Both the position numbers and the translations under genes were made by a program. The notes under the pieces were generated by a model. The model was given only the letters and a program-made list of their open reading frames with translations. It ran no database searches and was not told where the DNA came from. Below, piece after piece: positions 1 to 7,622 of a DNA stretch of 16,992 nt. How positions within the stretch are numbered: the first letter of the stretch is position 1; the number at the start of each line of letters is the position of its first letter. The stretch comes from an uncultured Porphyromonas sp. (lineage in GTDB: Bacteria; Bacteroidota; Bacteroidia; Bacteroidales; Porphyromonadaceae): contig CAMFNC010000133.1 in assembly GCA_945965245.1 (NCBI GenBank), forward strand, positions 1 through 16,992, in the 5' to 3' direction.

Positions 1-67
1 TATCCGTGGGATAAATAAGACAGAAGGGATAATCCCCAATAATGTTTCACTAAAAATTTATTAAGCA

Positions 68-526
68 ATGAAAAAAGTAATTTTTACTCTTGCCTTGATT
101 TTGACAAGCGTGTGCATGGCAAATGCACAAATGGTTAACGACGGAATGTTTAATTCCGATGTCGAAATGTTCGGCAGAACGGTTTACACCGGCACTTACA
201 ATGGGCATGCAACTCCCACTGTTATGAACGGCATCAATCTCTCCGGAAACAAACAGTATGCGTGTGCGTTCAGTATTGACAACAACGATTATCTGGATGG
301 TTCTTTTACGGTGGGACCTCATGCCATTGAGATGCACAGTCTCACGGCTCTAAGCGGCCCAGGCACTTACAATGTGGAAGGAACCATCAGAATTTTAATC
401 GGCACATATCCTTTTAGCGGAACGATCACCGTCACATCCATGGATGGAACTAATTTGGTTTTCAGTAGCAATATTTATACCTCATGGGGTAGTAATTCTC
501 AATTCAGTTTCTCCGGAACCAAGTAG
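68..526 (+). CDS. Small exported protein, possible calycin-like beta-barrel
   Basis: Encodes 152 residues beginning with a typical Sec signal peptide (MKKVIFTLALILTSVCMANA), with likely cleavage after Ala20 before Gln21. Cys16 is preceded by Val, so a lipobox is unlikely. The mature part is rich in Gly, Thr, Ser and alternating hydrophobic residues, as expected of a beta-sheet protein, and ends FSFSGTK. That tail, together with the early YTGTYNG stretch and the internal SGTITVT, resembles small Bacteroidetes proteins with the Calycin_like domain, which have no established function. The family call is a weak pattern match. The start ATG at 68 follows an A-rich stretch without a Shine-Dalgarno, normal for Bacteroidetes. 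The next gene begins 2 nt after its stop, so both are probably one transcript and act in the envelope. Confidence 0.75.
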   Translation: MKKVIFTLALILTSVCMANAQMVNDGMFNSDVEMFGRTVYTGTYNGHATPTVMNGINLSGNKQYACAFSIDNNDYLDGSFTVGPHAIEMHSLTALSGPGTYNVEGTIRILIGTYPFSGTITVTSMDGTNLVFSSNIYTSWGSNSQFSFSGTK

Positions 527-528
527 CC

Positions 529-1176
529 ATGATAAAAAAATCTATCTCTTGTTTTTTCATCACGGCACTATTTTTGCTGACGGCGGTTTCCTGCAAGGGT
601 GACGAAGAAATCACCAAAACTCCCGTAGCAGAGAAATACTTGACCGAAGCTCGCAACATCATGAAAGACTGTATCGTGGTGAATGCCAAAGCTATGATGG
701 GCACAGTGGATAAGACCCTGCTACCACAAGGATGTCCGCTTAAATACTATCTGACGTGGAAAGACGAAAGAAACCTGAAGATGGAAATTCGGGCTTTTTC
801 CGTGGGCAAAATGCCTCTAACCATTACATTTGCCATCAATCTAAATTTCATCCAACTAAACTCTTGGGAAAAAAACGAGTATCAAGGTGAGGGATGGATC
901 AAATTTCAGGGAGAAGGCGGAGTAACTGATTATATCGGCAATCCCAACACCGAATACGAAGGAGACAGCGAGCACAGCGGTGGCGGCAGCGTAATTGGCT
1001 ATCTGAATGTTAAAACACATGAAGTGGAATTTATCACCAATTTCAATGTGATGAACTTCAGTAGCGATGTGTATCGGCAAAAGATAGACCCCACGCGCAT
1101 AAATCGCTACGATGCCGAATTTGCCCAATACGAAAAAGATTTGGAAAAGTACAAAAAAGAACACGGCATACTTTAG
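529..1176 (+). CDS. Lipoprotein of unknown function
   Basis: Encodes 215 residues with a lipoprotein signal: basic MIKK start, hydrophobic core and an AVSC lipobox with Cys22 as the lipidated residue. The residues right after it (KGDEE) are acidic, resembling the export signal that sends Bacteroidetes lipoproteins to the outer face of the outer membrane; surface location is therefore an inference. The mature part contains the segments FSVGKMPLTITF, NSWEKNEYQGEGWIKFQGE and a charged C-terminal helix (FAQYEKDLEKYKKEHGIL). It resembles a Bacteroidales-specific family of unknown function (possibly DUF4903; I am not sure of the number). It starts 2 nt after the stop of the preceding exported protein and is followed by a strong hairpin, so the pair forms the end of a transcription unit. 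No catalytic motif was seen. Confidence 0.85.
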   Translation: MIKKSISCFFITALFLLTAVSCKGDEEITKTPVAEKYLTEARNIMKDCIVVNAKAMMGTVDKTLLPQGCPLKYYLTWKDERNLKMEIRAFSVGKMPLTITFAINLNFIQLNSWEKNEYQGEGWIKFQGEGGVTDYIGNPNTEYEGDSEHSGGGSVIGYLNVKTHEVEFITNFNVMNFSSDVYRQKIDPTRINRYDAEFAQYEKDLEKYKKEHGIL

Positions 1177-1195
1177 ATTAGAGAATGATGAAGAG

Positions 1196-1234
1196 CGGGG
1201 ATGGCTCATGAGCTTTTTCATGATGCCATCCCCG
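1196..1234 (+). terminator. Hairpin after the lipoprotein gene
   Basis: A 10-bp perfect stem, CGGGGATGGC (1196-1205) with GCCATCCCCG (1225-1234), is extended by an inner TCATGA/TCATGA pair (1206-1211 and 1218-1223) with one bulged T at 1224 and a six-base loop. It begins 19 nt after the lipoprotein stop codon. There is no long T run after it, which is common for Bacteroidetes 3' hairpins. Function as terminator or mRNA 3' end stabiliser is inferred. Confidence 0.7.
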
Positions 1235-1595
1235 TAATGTGTGTTTCAGTATCAATTAATAAACGTCAACTCAATATAAGAGAATAACCATACAAATTCC
1301 GTGTATCAGCCCATCCTTCCTCCCCAAGGAGCTCGAATGGCGGAATGCAACGGAAGCGATATGTAGCGCAAACATATGGCTCAATATCCTATTTGCAGAT
1401 TCGATATACCACTCCCGTAGTGCGCAAACGTGCACTACGCCCACCTCCGAAAGGATATCTGCGCAAGCGCAAGCAAGCTCCTCATAACTCGCTGTATGAC
1501 AGCAGCTGATTTTTTATGCACAAATCGATTTTATTTTATGCATAAATTTTTCGGCATACCACAAACTCTTCTGTCTGTCAACTTTTTTCACTACC
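1235..1595. other. Hairpin-rich region without a recognisable gene
   Basis: About 360 bases lie between the convergent lipoprotein and mutY genes. I see no convincing coding sequence; the only open frame of note on the plus strand (1430-1627) runs into mutY and lacks protein-like character. The region holds several small inverted repeats: ATATGT/ACATAT at 1359-1364 and 1372-1377, CGTAGTGC/GCACTACG at 1416-1423 and 1432-1439, GCTGT/ACAGC at 1491-1495 and 1499-1503 with a six-T run from 1510, and TTTATGCA/TGCATAAA at 1513-1520 and 1539-1546. The hexamer GCGCAA recurs at 1366, 1422, 1461 and 1467. It could hold the mutY terminator, a small RNA, or decayed sequence. Confidence 0.5.
1416..1439. 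repeat. 8-bp perfect inverted repeat, possible mutY-side terminator
   Basis: CGTAGTGC and GCACTACG are separated by the eight bases GCAAACGT; allowing one G-U pair, the stem can extend to ten pairs with an AAAC loop. It lies about 160 nt past the mutY stop on the minus strand and about 240 nt past the lipoprotein stop on the plus strand. It has no T run on either side, so terminator function is only a possibility. Confidence 0.4.
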
Positions 1596-2681
1596 TCACA
1601 GGAGATACTTGTCGAAGAAAGTATTGAGAGGCTTGGGAAAGGGATATTGACGGAGTTCGCTCATGGGTATGGGCAAGTAATTGGAATTGAATTGTGTTGG
1701 CACACCGGATGTGACCGGAGGCAATTCGACCCTATAAAAGGTGATGATGAGTTTGCGGTGTGTAAGCAGGTGTTTGCAGGTATATAGAGGCGAGGAAATC
1801 ACTCCGCCGGCTGGCAATTCGGACGATAATTGCGTCCAATTCAAATTATCCGCTTTCTCGTTCGGCTCCACCAGTGGAACATCGTACAGCCCCTGCCACA
1901 CGTCGCCGGCCGGACGTCTGCGAATCCATGTATAAACTTCACCACCCACAGATTGTGTAACAAAAAAGAAATTCATTACTCGCTCCTTAACGGCAACCTT
2001 GCCTTGTTTGACCGGTAATTGCTCCATCATGCCCAGTTTGTAGGCGGCACACCATTGGGATACCGGGCATTGTTCGCATTGGGGCGTCTTTGGGGTGCAG
2101 ACTAAAGCTCCCAGCTCCATCATGGCCTGATTGTGATGGGCAGGATGAGTCTTATCTAATAGGGCATCGGCCTCTTGCCGAAAGAGTTTCTTTCCCTCAG
2201 GGGTGTCAATGGGTATATCCATACACCCCAGTCGGCTAAGTACCCGATATACATTGCCATCCACGCAAGCATAGGGCTTATTGTATGCAAAGGAGATTAC
2301 GGCGGCAGCCGTATAGTCGCCGATGCCCGGTAAAGCGCGCAGGGCATCATAATCGTCCGGCAGCGAACCTGTGTAACGCTCCATCACTATGCGGGCGGCA
2401 CGCAGCAGATTGCGTCCGCGCGAGTAATAGCCCAATCCCTGCCACAAATGCAGCACATCCTGTTCGTCGGCAGCAGCCAAATCGGGTAATGTGGGATAAG
2501 CCGTTAAGAAACGATGATAATAATCCATTCCCTGAACCACCCGGGTTTGCTGTAAAATGACTTCGGAGAGCCAAATGGCATAGGCATCACAAGTTCTGCG
2601 CCAAGGCAAATCGCGCTTGTGGGCATCGAACCATTGTCCCAGAGCCCGACGGATTTCAGATGGAGAGGATATGTAGGGCAT
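1596..2681 (-). CDS. mutY: Adenine DNA glycosylase MutY
   Basis: Encodes a 361-residue base-excision repair enzyme that removes adenine mispaired with 8-oxoguanine. The N-terminal HhH-GPD glycosylase domain carries the catalytic glutamate in EVILQQTR (Glu40), the helix-hairpin-helix LPGIGDYTAAA (117-127) and the catalytic aspartate in VDGNVYR (Asp141). A four-cysteine [4Fe-4S] cluster follows with the MutY/Nth spacing C-x6-C-x2-C-x5-C (Cys195, 202, 205, 211). The C-terminal third, from about residue 235, is the NUDIX-like domain that reads the 8-oxoG strand, with the conserved KHLLTHRKL segment in place of the usual F-S-H loop. Length is normal for the family. The start at 2681 lies inside the 3' end of pfkA (26-nt overlap), and no later Met precedes the conserved LPWRRT, so translation is probably coupled to pfkA. 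Confidence 0.96.
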   Translation of the reverse strand: MPYISSPSEIRRALGQWFDAHKRDLPWRRTCDAYAIWLSEVILQQTRVVQGMDYYHRFLTAYPTLPDLAAADEQDVLHLWQGLGYYSRGRNLLRAARIVMERYTGSLPDDYDALRALPGIGDYTAAAVISFAYNKPYACVDGNVYRVLSRLGCMDIPIDTPEGKKLFRQEADALLDKTHPAHHNQAMMELGALVCTPKTPQCEQCPVSQWCAAYKLGMMEQLPVKQGKVAVKERVMNFFFVTQSVGGEVYTWIRRRPAGDVWQGLYDVPLVEPNEKADNLNWTQLSSELPAGGVISSPLYTCKHLLTHRKLIITFYRVELPPVTSGVPTQFNSNYLPIPMSELRQYPFPKPLNTFFDKYLL

Positions 2682-3636
2682 CCATCAGCATATTATCAAT
2701 GGGTTTATTCTTCTTGACGGCTTGAGAAAAGGGCACCTGCACGATGGTATCATTATCAATGCCGATCATCACATTGCGCTGCCCATCCAGCAGCGCATCC
2801 ACGGCAGATACGCCCATACGGCCGGCCAGAATGCGATCTTCAGCACTGGGAGTACCTCCGCGCTGCACATGTCCCAAAATGGTGACGCGCACGTTGAAGG
2901 CCGGGTATTCTTTTTCCACACGTTCTGCTACACCCATGGCTCCGCCCGTTTCGGGACTTTCTGCCACCAGCACGATGCTGCTGCTTTTGGTCTTGCGAAA
3001 ACCGTTTTCGATGTATTCTGCCAATTGGTCTTTCTCGGTTACATACTCCGGAATGATAGCGGCTTCCGCACCTCCGGCAATGGCTCCGTTCAGAGCCAGA
3101 AAACCGGCCTCACGCCCCATCACTTCCACGAAAAACAAACGCTCGTGTGAGGATGCTGTGTCTCGCAGCTTATCCACAGCTTCCACGATGGTATTGAGTG
3201 CGGTGCTGTATCCGATGGTGCTGTCGGTACCGCAAAGATCGTTGTCGATAGTGGCAGGGATGCCCACAATGGGCACATTGAAATCTTCGGCAAAAGCTCG
3301 CGCACCACGCAGCGAACCATCGCCACCGATAACCACCAATGCATCAATGCCTTCGCGCTGCATGTTTGCATATGCCTGACGTCGCCCCCCGGGTGTGTGA
3401 AATTCCGGACAGCGCGCTGTTTTGATGATGGTGCCTCCACGCTGGATGATATTGCTCACATTTTCTGTAACAAAGGGTAAAATTTCACCCTCCATCAGTC
3501 CTTTATATCCGTGATAGATGGCTTTGACCGTAAGTCCGTGATAGATGGCTGCGCGTGTGACGGCACGAATGGCTGCATTCATGCCTGGCGAGTCGCCACC
3601 GGATGTCAAAACACCCACGCATTTGATTTTTGGCAT
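2656..3636 (-). CDS. pfkA: ATP-dependent 6-phosphofructokinase
   Basis: Encodes a 326-residue cytosolic enzyme that phosphorylates fructose 6-phosphate to fructose 1,6-bisphosphate, the committed step of glycolysis. Visible family motifs are the N-terminal GVLTSGGDSPGMNAAIR (8-24), the nucleotide-binding GGDGS (104-108), the catalytic TIDND (129-133; Asp is the base) and the substrate-binding MGREAGF (173-179). The Gly at the second position of GGDGS, where PPi-dependent enzymes carry Asp, points to ATP as donor. Length matches the short bacterial PfkA type. The gene has its own promoter-like TATCTTTG 32 nt before the start and overlaps the start of mutY, making a pfkA-mutY unit. It is divergent from the hypothetical gene at 3707. 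Confidence 0.97.
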   Translation of the reverse strand: MPKIKCVGVLTSGGDSPGMNAAIRAVTRAAIYHGLTVKAIYHGYKGLMEGEILPFVTENVSNIIQRGGTIIKTARCPEFHTPGGRRQAYANMQREGIDALVVIGGDGSLRGARAFAEDFNVPIVGIPATIDNDLCGTDSTIGYSTALNTIVEAVDKLRDTASSHERLFFVEVMGREAGFLALNGAIAGGAEAAIIPEYVTEKDQLAEYIENGFRKTKSSSIVLVAESPETGGAMGVAERVEKEYPAFNVRVTILGHVQRGGTPSAEDRILAGRMGVSAVDALLDGQRNVMIGIDNDTIVQVPFSQAVKKNKPIDNMLMDALHILSI

Positions 3637-3667
3637 AATATATTTAACTTTATTAGCGTACTACAGA

Positions 3668-3675
3668 CAAAGATA
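3668..3675 (-). promoter_or_regulatory. Bacteroidetes -7 element for pfkA
   Basis: On the minus strand this reads TATCTTTG, a full match to the Bacteroidetes -7 consensus TAnnTTTG, 32 nt upstream of the pfkA start. No good TTTG -33 box is visible at the usual distance; the only nearby TTTG is too close. Confidence 0.6.
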
Positions 3676-3706
3676 AGATAATCAAACCGAGATTTAATTG
3701 AAGAAT

Positions 3707-4177
3707 ATGACAGACAATGCACCTATCTTCGGCGAACACAATATGGAAGCGCGTCACCTGGATCCCAATCGCATCCTGCCGTATTTCCCTTGGGTAGAAC
3801 TTTTCGCCACACGAAACTACGAGTTGCCCTATCCCGCCATCATCTATTCCAACGAAGAAGCCGAAACACTTTATCAAAATGTGGTGGACTTGCTGGTAGC
3901 ATGGATTGCGGAAGACCAAATCGACATCAATGTAACCCTGCAATTCGAGGGCAATCCTGAAAAATCAGAAGAGGCAGTGGGGGTACTCTGCATAGAGGTA
4001 CAGTTCCTCAATCGGCCGGCTCGATTGCTCAATGAGTTTGGGATTCGGGAAAGTGAAATGGTCAATCTGCTGCGGCTTGCCACTTTGGACTGGGTTTTGG
4101 ACTCTGAGAACTATGGTAGCGAGGTGCAGAGCGAAGTGCTGGACGAAACACACTGGCGTTTGACAGCCGTAAGTTAA
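3707..4177 (+). CDS. Hypothetical protein
   Basis: Encodes 156 residues from ATG 3707. The open frame also contains an in-frame TTG at 3698, but ATG is the more likely start; a further Met lies at codon 13. The protein is acidic and has no signal peptide, membrane segment or recognisable catalytic motif. Notable segments are LPYFPWVELFATRNYELPYPAII near the N-terminus (quoted only as landmarks: LPYFPWVELF, then YPAIIYSNEEAETLYQN) and a C-terminal helical part LLNEFGIRESEMVNLLRLA. I do not recognise the family; the even codon use and good protein character suggest a real, probably Bacteroidales-restricted cytosolic protein. It is transcribed away from pfkA (starts 70 nt apart) and converges on the AddA-like gene, with a hairpin between them. 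Confidence 0.75.
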   Translation: MTDNAPIFGEHNMEARHLDPNRILPYFPWVELFATRNYELPYPAIIYSNEEAETLYQNVVDLLVAWIAEDQIDINVTLQFEGNPEKSEEAVGVLCIEVQFLNRPARLLNEFGIRESEMVNLLRLATLDWVLDSENYGSEVQSEVLDETHWRLTAVS

Positions 4178-4210
4178 AGTAAAAAATATCGGCAATCAGA
4201 CAAATGTATT

Positions 4211-4249
4211 AAGAGGCTGTATCGAACTTTTGTTTCGATGCAGCTTCTT
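4211..4249. terminator. Hairpin between convergent genes
   Basis: AAGAGGCTGTATCGAA (4211-4226) pairs along its whole 16 bases with TTCGATGCAGCTTCTT (4234-4249), with two G-U pairs when read on the plus strand, around a seven-base loop. It lies 34 nt after the stop of the hypothetical gene and 65 nt beyond the stop of the AddA-like gene on the other strand. No T run follows on the plus strand. A bidirectional terminator is the likely role; similar AGAGGCTG hairpins are common at Bacteroidales 3' ends. Confidence 0.7.
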
Positions 4250-4313
4250 GGGTTATGTGGTATGCTGAAAAGAAAGCAAACACATTTTGCCCTTATTTTA
4301 TCGGACAGCAATA

Positions 4314-7300
4314 CTAATCTTTTGGACTTGAGAGAGGGCTGATGGAACGAACCTCAGATAAGGTTACATACCAGAGGTAGCCATGAACGGGAGAATATCC
4401 CATACGCTTCAAAAGTTGCATATATTCTTGCACTTGGGTGAAATGGCTTTTGCTGAATCGGTTGCCGAACTTATAATCTATCACCGAGGCACTGCCATCG
4501 GGGTGCAGCAAAATGCGGTCGGGACGTCGGCTGCCTTCTATATCGGCTGCCACGATGGTTTGCTCGTTGAGCCAATGGGATGTGCCATCGTACCACGATG
4601 CCACACGCTCATCGCTGTGCAACATTCGATTCAATTCTTGTAGCAAGGTTTCTGCTTGGTCGTGACCAACCCAGCCGGCGGATACGGCTTGGGTAATGGC
4701 TGTGGGCAGATTTTCGGCAGTTTCGATTTGTTGCAGGATACGGTGCATGGCGCGTCCGTATTGGCACGAACTGTTATCGGTAAAAAACTCGCGTCCTTCG
4801 CGCACGATGCTGATATTCGCATGATTGGGAGCAGATGCGATGTGTTCGATGTGGATGGGTGATGCCACTTTATCGTCGTTGCCGGATGTGTAAGCAGGCA
4901 GATTTAGCAAGGAAATGTCAGCTGTGGCTTTGTGAGCATGATAGAGATCTGTGGGCATTTGGTGTATGGCCTTGGCTATATGGTCGATGATGCTCACGGA
5001 GGGAGGACTTTCGAACCAATAGCCTTCCGTATGGGTATCTTTCACATCATCGGGATGGCAAACCCAAAGGTGTAATTCCCGTTTGGCTCGGGTGACTGCC
5101 ACATAGAAGATGTTTAGCTCGTCCAGCATGCGTTTGCCTTGTTCCGTCTGATAATCTGTTTTGAAATCGGAGCCGTAAAGCGATGCTTTATAGGCCAATG
5201 GCAGTTTGTATGGATAAGCGTTGTCGAAAGCGGAGAGGTCGCACCAGACATAATTGACAGCCCGATAGTTTTCTTTGCGCCCCGGAAAGGGAATTAATAC
5301 CACCGGAAATCCCAATCCTTTACTTTTGTGAATGGTAATCAGATGGACGGCATCGTTGCTGCTTTCAGGAGGGATGGTTACGGTTTTCAGTCTGGATTCC
5401 CACAGTTCCAAAAATCCTTTGAGATCCAAGCTGCGGTCGTTCTGTGCCTGAAGCACTTGGTCTTGCAATGCCAATAGGTAGCTCCATTCATCCGAAGTAA
5501 TGAGTGCATTGAAATGATGGATAATGGCTTCCACCATCTCGAAAAGATTGAGGTTGGCAAAAGAAGCAATGTGCCGATACTCCTCTAAGGTAAGTGTGAC
5601 GGATGACGATTGAGTGGAGATGGCTCGGTAGGCCTCGCCTAAGCAAATGCCGGCAGGAGTCATGCTGATGGGGCAGTGGGCATTCTTTTCATCTGGACGC
5701 AGCCCTTCGGCGATGAAGCGCAATGCCGCAATGACCAAACGAACGGATGCCGCATTATATAGCTGCAACGCTTCTTCGGAAAGGATGCCGATGGATTTGC
5801 CGTTGGGGCGATGCGAGTATTCGATGAGAGCATCTGCCACTTGACCGGCTTCTCTGGCAGTATTGACCAAGATGGCGATGTCGGAAGCCGGGCAGCCGCG
5901 CTCCAATAGATTGTCTATGGTGGCACACAGATCGTTCATTCGTTCGTCTGCGACATCATTTGGCAGTTCTTCGTCTTCGGAAACGGATTTCTTTTCGTTT
6001 TTGCGCGGAGGTAATGTATGTATTACCACAGCTCCACCTCGTTTTTGGGCAGAAGATGATGGTATATTCTGCTTTACCGGCGAATAGGTGGATCGGAGTA
6101 AATTGATACCGAGTTCTTGATCCAATTGACCGGGGAGCATGGAGAAAAGTTCATTGTTGAAGTGGATAACCTCAGGTCTGCTGCGCCAATTGTATAGTAA
6201 ATCTTGTTTCTCTTGATATGCGGAAAAATCCTGCGGCACGGTTTGAGTGAGTAATGTGCTTTCGGCATTACGAAAGCGATAAATGCTTTGTTTGGCATCT
6301 CCCACCACCAGACTGTCGGAATTTTGCGCCAATCCATCTTCCAGCAGAGGTCGGAAGTTGTCATATTGCATCTGGCTGGTATCTTGAAATTCATCCAGCA
6401 TATGATGATGGATGCGGGTACCCAACCGTTCGTACAAGAAAGGCACACTGCTACCCTCTATGATGCGGTGAATGAATTGCGAAGAACCGGATATCATGCT
6501 GATTTCCTGTTCGCGGCACAGGGCATCCACCTGCTCTTGCAGGGCATTGATTAAGGCAAAAGTGTTGAGGTCGTTGAGTATGCAGCCGGCACTTCGGTAT
6601 CGGGCAAATCCTTCGTAGGAATGAGCATAATAATCTTTGATTTTGTCGGTCAGCCCTTCTGCTATGGCTTGAGATACTGCCGAAAGGTTTTTGCGGCTCT
6701 TGGGACAGATGTCTTCGGGAGTGAGCATCTTCCCTTCGTAGAGTTGCTTACCTGTATCCCATAGGCGTTTCATGTTGTCGAACCCTTTGTTTTCAACAGC
6801 CTTGTATAGAGCGTTCTTTAGATAATGATTAATCGTGTCTTCAATATGATTTTGAGTGACGATTTCCCAAATTTCGGCGGCTATGCCGAGGCGTTTCTTT
6901 TCATATTGATGGATAATATCGTGGCAATCCCTTTTCAAATCGCCTATTTTTTGCGCAAAATCCTTCTGTCTGTCATTACGCTGATAAGCCTCGGTAAAAA
7001 TCTCTTTGCCCAAGCGCAGGAGTTCGCCTTTGAGGTTGTGGCTCTCTCCCTCGCTGATTTGTTCGAGAGCCATTTCCTTGAGCCATTTGCGGATTTCGGA
7101 TTGCTGTGCTGTCTTCTCTCCATCTCCGGATTCATTGATGCTGTCCAGTAGACGTGTGGCAGCCGAATCCAGAATTTCATCGTTTTGCATTTCCACACGA
7201 TAGCGACCCGAGAGATTCAGCTCTCTGGCAAATGTGCGTATAACTTCCTGAAAAAAAGCATCGATGGTTTTGATGCGAAATGCACTATAATCTGCCATGA

Positions 7301-7601
7301 TGCAGCGTAATGTGCTTTCGGCTTGGCGCTGTAATTCGGTTTCCGACAGATGCAATTCACTGCGGATGTCATTCAAAAAGGCCGATTCCTGTGGAGTGTG
7401 AGCCAAAATATTCAGTTCTTCCAGAATACGCTCTTTCATCTCCGCCGTAGCCTTATTGGTAAAGGTTACGGCCTGGATATGACGGAAATTGCCCGGTTCT
7501 GAAAGAGCCAGACGGAGGTATTCGCCTGTGAGAGCATGTGTTTTTCCGGCTCCGGCCGATGCCGTAATGATTTTGAGGTGTGCAGGCGTCTTCTGAATCA
7601 T
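4314..7601 (-). CDS. UvrD-type helicase-nuclease, AddA/RecB-like
   Basis: Encodes a 1,095-residue protein with a superfamily 1A helicase followed by a RecB-family nuclease, expected to process double-strand DNA ends for recombinational repair. Helicase motifs in order: Walker A ASAGAGKT (14-21), motif Ia AVTFTNKATAEMKERI (44-59), Walker B DEFQDTSQ (403-410), motif III VVGDAKQSIYRFRNAE (432-447), motif IV-like LLYNWRSRPEVI (468-479), motif V HLITIHKSKGLGFPVVL (753-769) and motif VI FYVAVTRAKREL (832-843). The C-terminal nuclease shows GRAMHRILQQIE, RRPDRIL (Asp1028), VIDYKFGN (Asp1042, Lys1044) and the downstream QVQEY motif, so nuclease residues look intact. It starts 21 nt after the pdxA stop and is the last gene of that unit. 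An AddB-like partner is not next to it in this window. AddA is the best assignment; a related UvrD-type exonuclease is the alternative. Confidence 0.92.
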   Translation of the reverse strand: MIQKTPAHLKIITASAGAGKTHALTGEYLRLALSEPGNFRHIQAVTFTNKATAEMKERILEELNILAHTPQESAFLNDIRSELHLSETELQRQAESTLRCIMADYSAFRIKTIDAFFQEVIRTFARELNLSGRYRVEMQNDEILDSAATRLLDSINESGDGEKTAQQSEIRKWLKEMALEQISEGESHNLKGELLRLGKEIFTEAYQRNDRQKDFAQKIGDLKRDCHDIIHQYEKKRLGIAAEIWEIVTQNHIEDTINHYLKNALYKAVENKGFDNMKRLWDTGKQLYEGKMLTPEDICPKSRKNLSAVSQAIAEGLTDKIKDYYAHSYEGFARYRSAGCILNDLNTFALINALQEQVDALCREQEISMISGSSQFIHRIIEGSSVPFLYERLGTRIHHHMLDEFQDTSQMQYDNFRPLLEDGLAQNSDSLVVGDAKQSIYRFRNAESTLLTQTVPQDFSAYQEKQDLLYNWRSRPEVIHFNNELFSMLPGQLDQELGINLLRSTYSPVKQNIPSSSAQKRGGAVVIHTLPPRKNEKKSVSEDEELPNDVADERMNDLCATIDNLLERGCPASDIAILVNTAREAGQVADALIEYSHRPNGKSIGILSEEALQLYNAASVRLVIAALRFIAEGLRPDEKNAHCPISMTPAGICLGEAYRAISTQSSSVTLTLEEYRHIASFANLNLFEMVEAIIHHFNALITSDEWSYLLALQDQVLQAQNDRSLDLKGFLELWESRLKTVTIPPESSNDAVHLITIHKSKGLGFPVVLIPFPGRKENYRAVNYVWCDLSAFDNAYPYKLPLAYKASLYGSDFKTDYQTEQGKRMLDELNIFYVAVTRAKRELHLWVCHPDDVKDTHTEGYWFESPPSVSIIDHIAKAIHQMPTDLYHAHKATADISLLNLPAYTSGNDDKVASPIHIEHIASAPNHANISIVREGREFFTDNSSCQYGRAMHRILQQIETAENLPTAITQAVSAGWVGHDQAETLLQELNRMLHSDERVASWYDGTSHWLNEQTIVAADIEGSRRPDRILLHPDGSASVIDYKFGNRFSKSHFTQVQEYMQLLKRMGYSPVHGYLWYVTLSEVRSISPLSSPKD

Positions 7602-7622
7602 GGCAGAGAGAGGGGGATGGCA

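Noticed and set aside
1..64. Possible 3' end of an upstream gene (frame 2 reads to a stop at 62-64; another frame ends YPWDK)
   Set aside because: Two frames are equally plausible and the fragment is too short to assign.
856..1221. Minus-strand open frame of 121 codons opposite the lipoprotein
   Set aside because: It is antisense to a lipoprotein with a clear signal peptide and runs through the terminator hairpin.
2744..3379. Plus-strand open frame of 211 codons
   Set aside because: It is antisense to pfkA, which has complete catalytic motifs; the Ser/Pro/Ala-rich translation is a shadow.
3698..3706. TTG start for the hypothetical gene
   Set aside because: An ATG three codons later is more likely and nothing upstream favours TTG.
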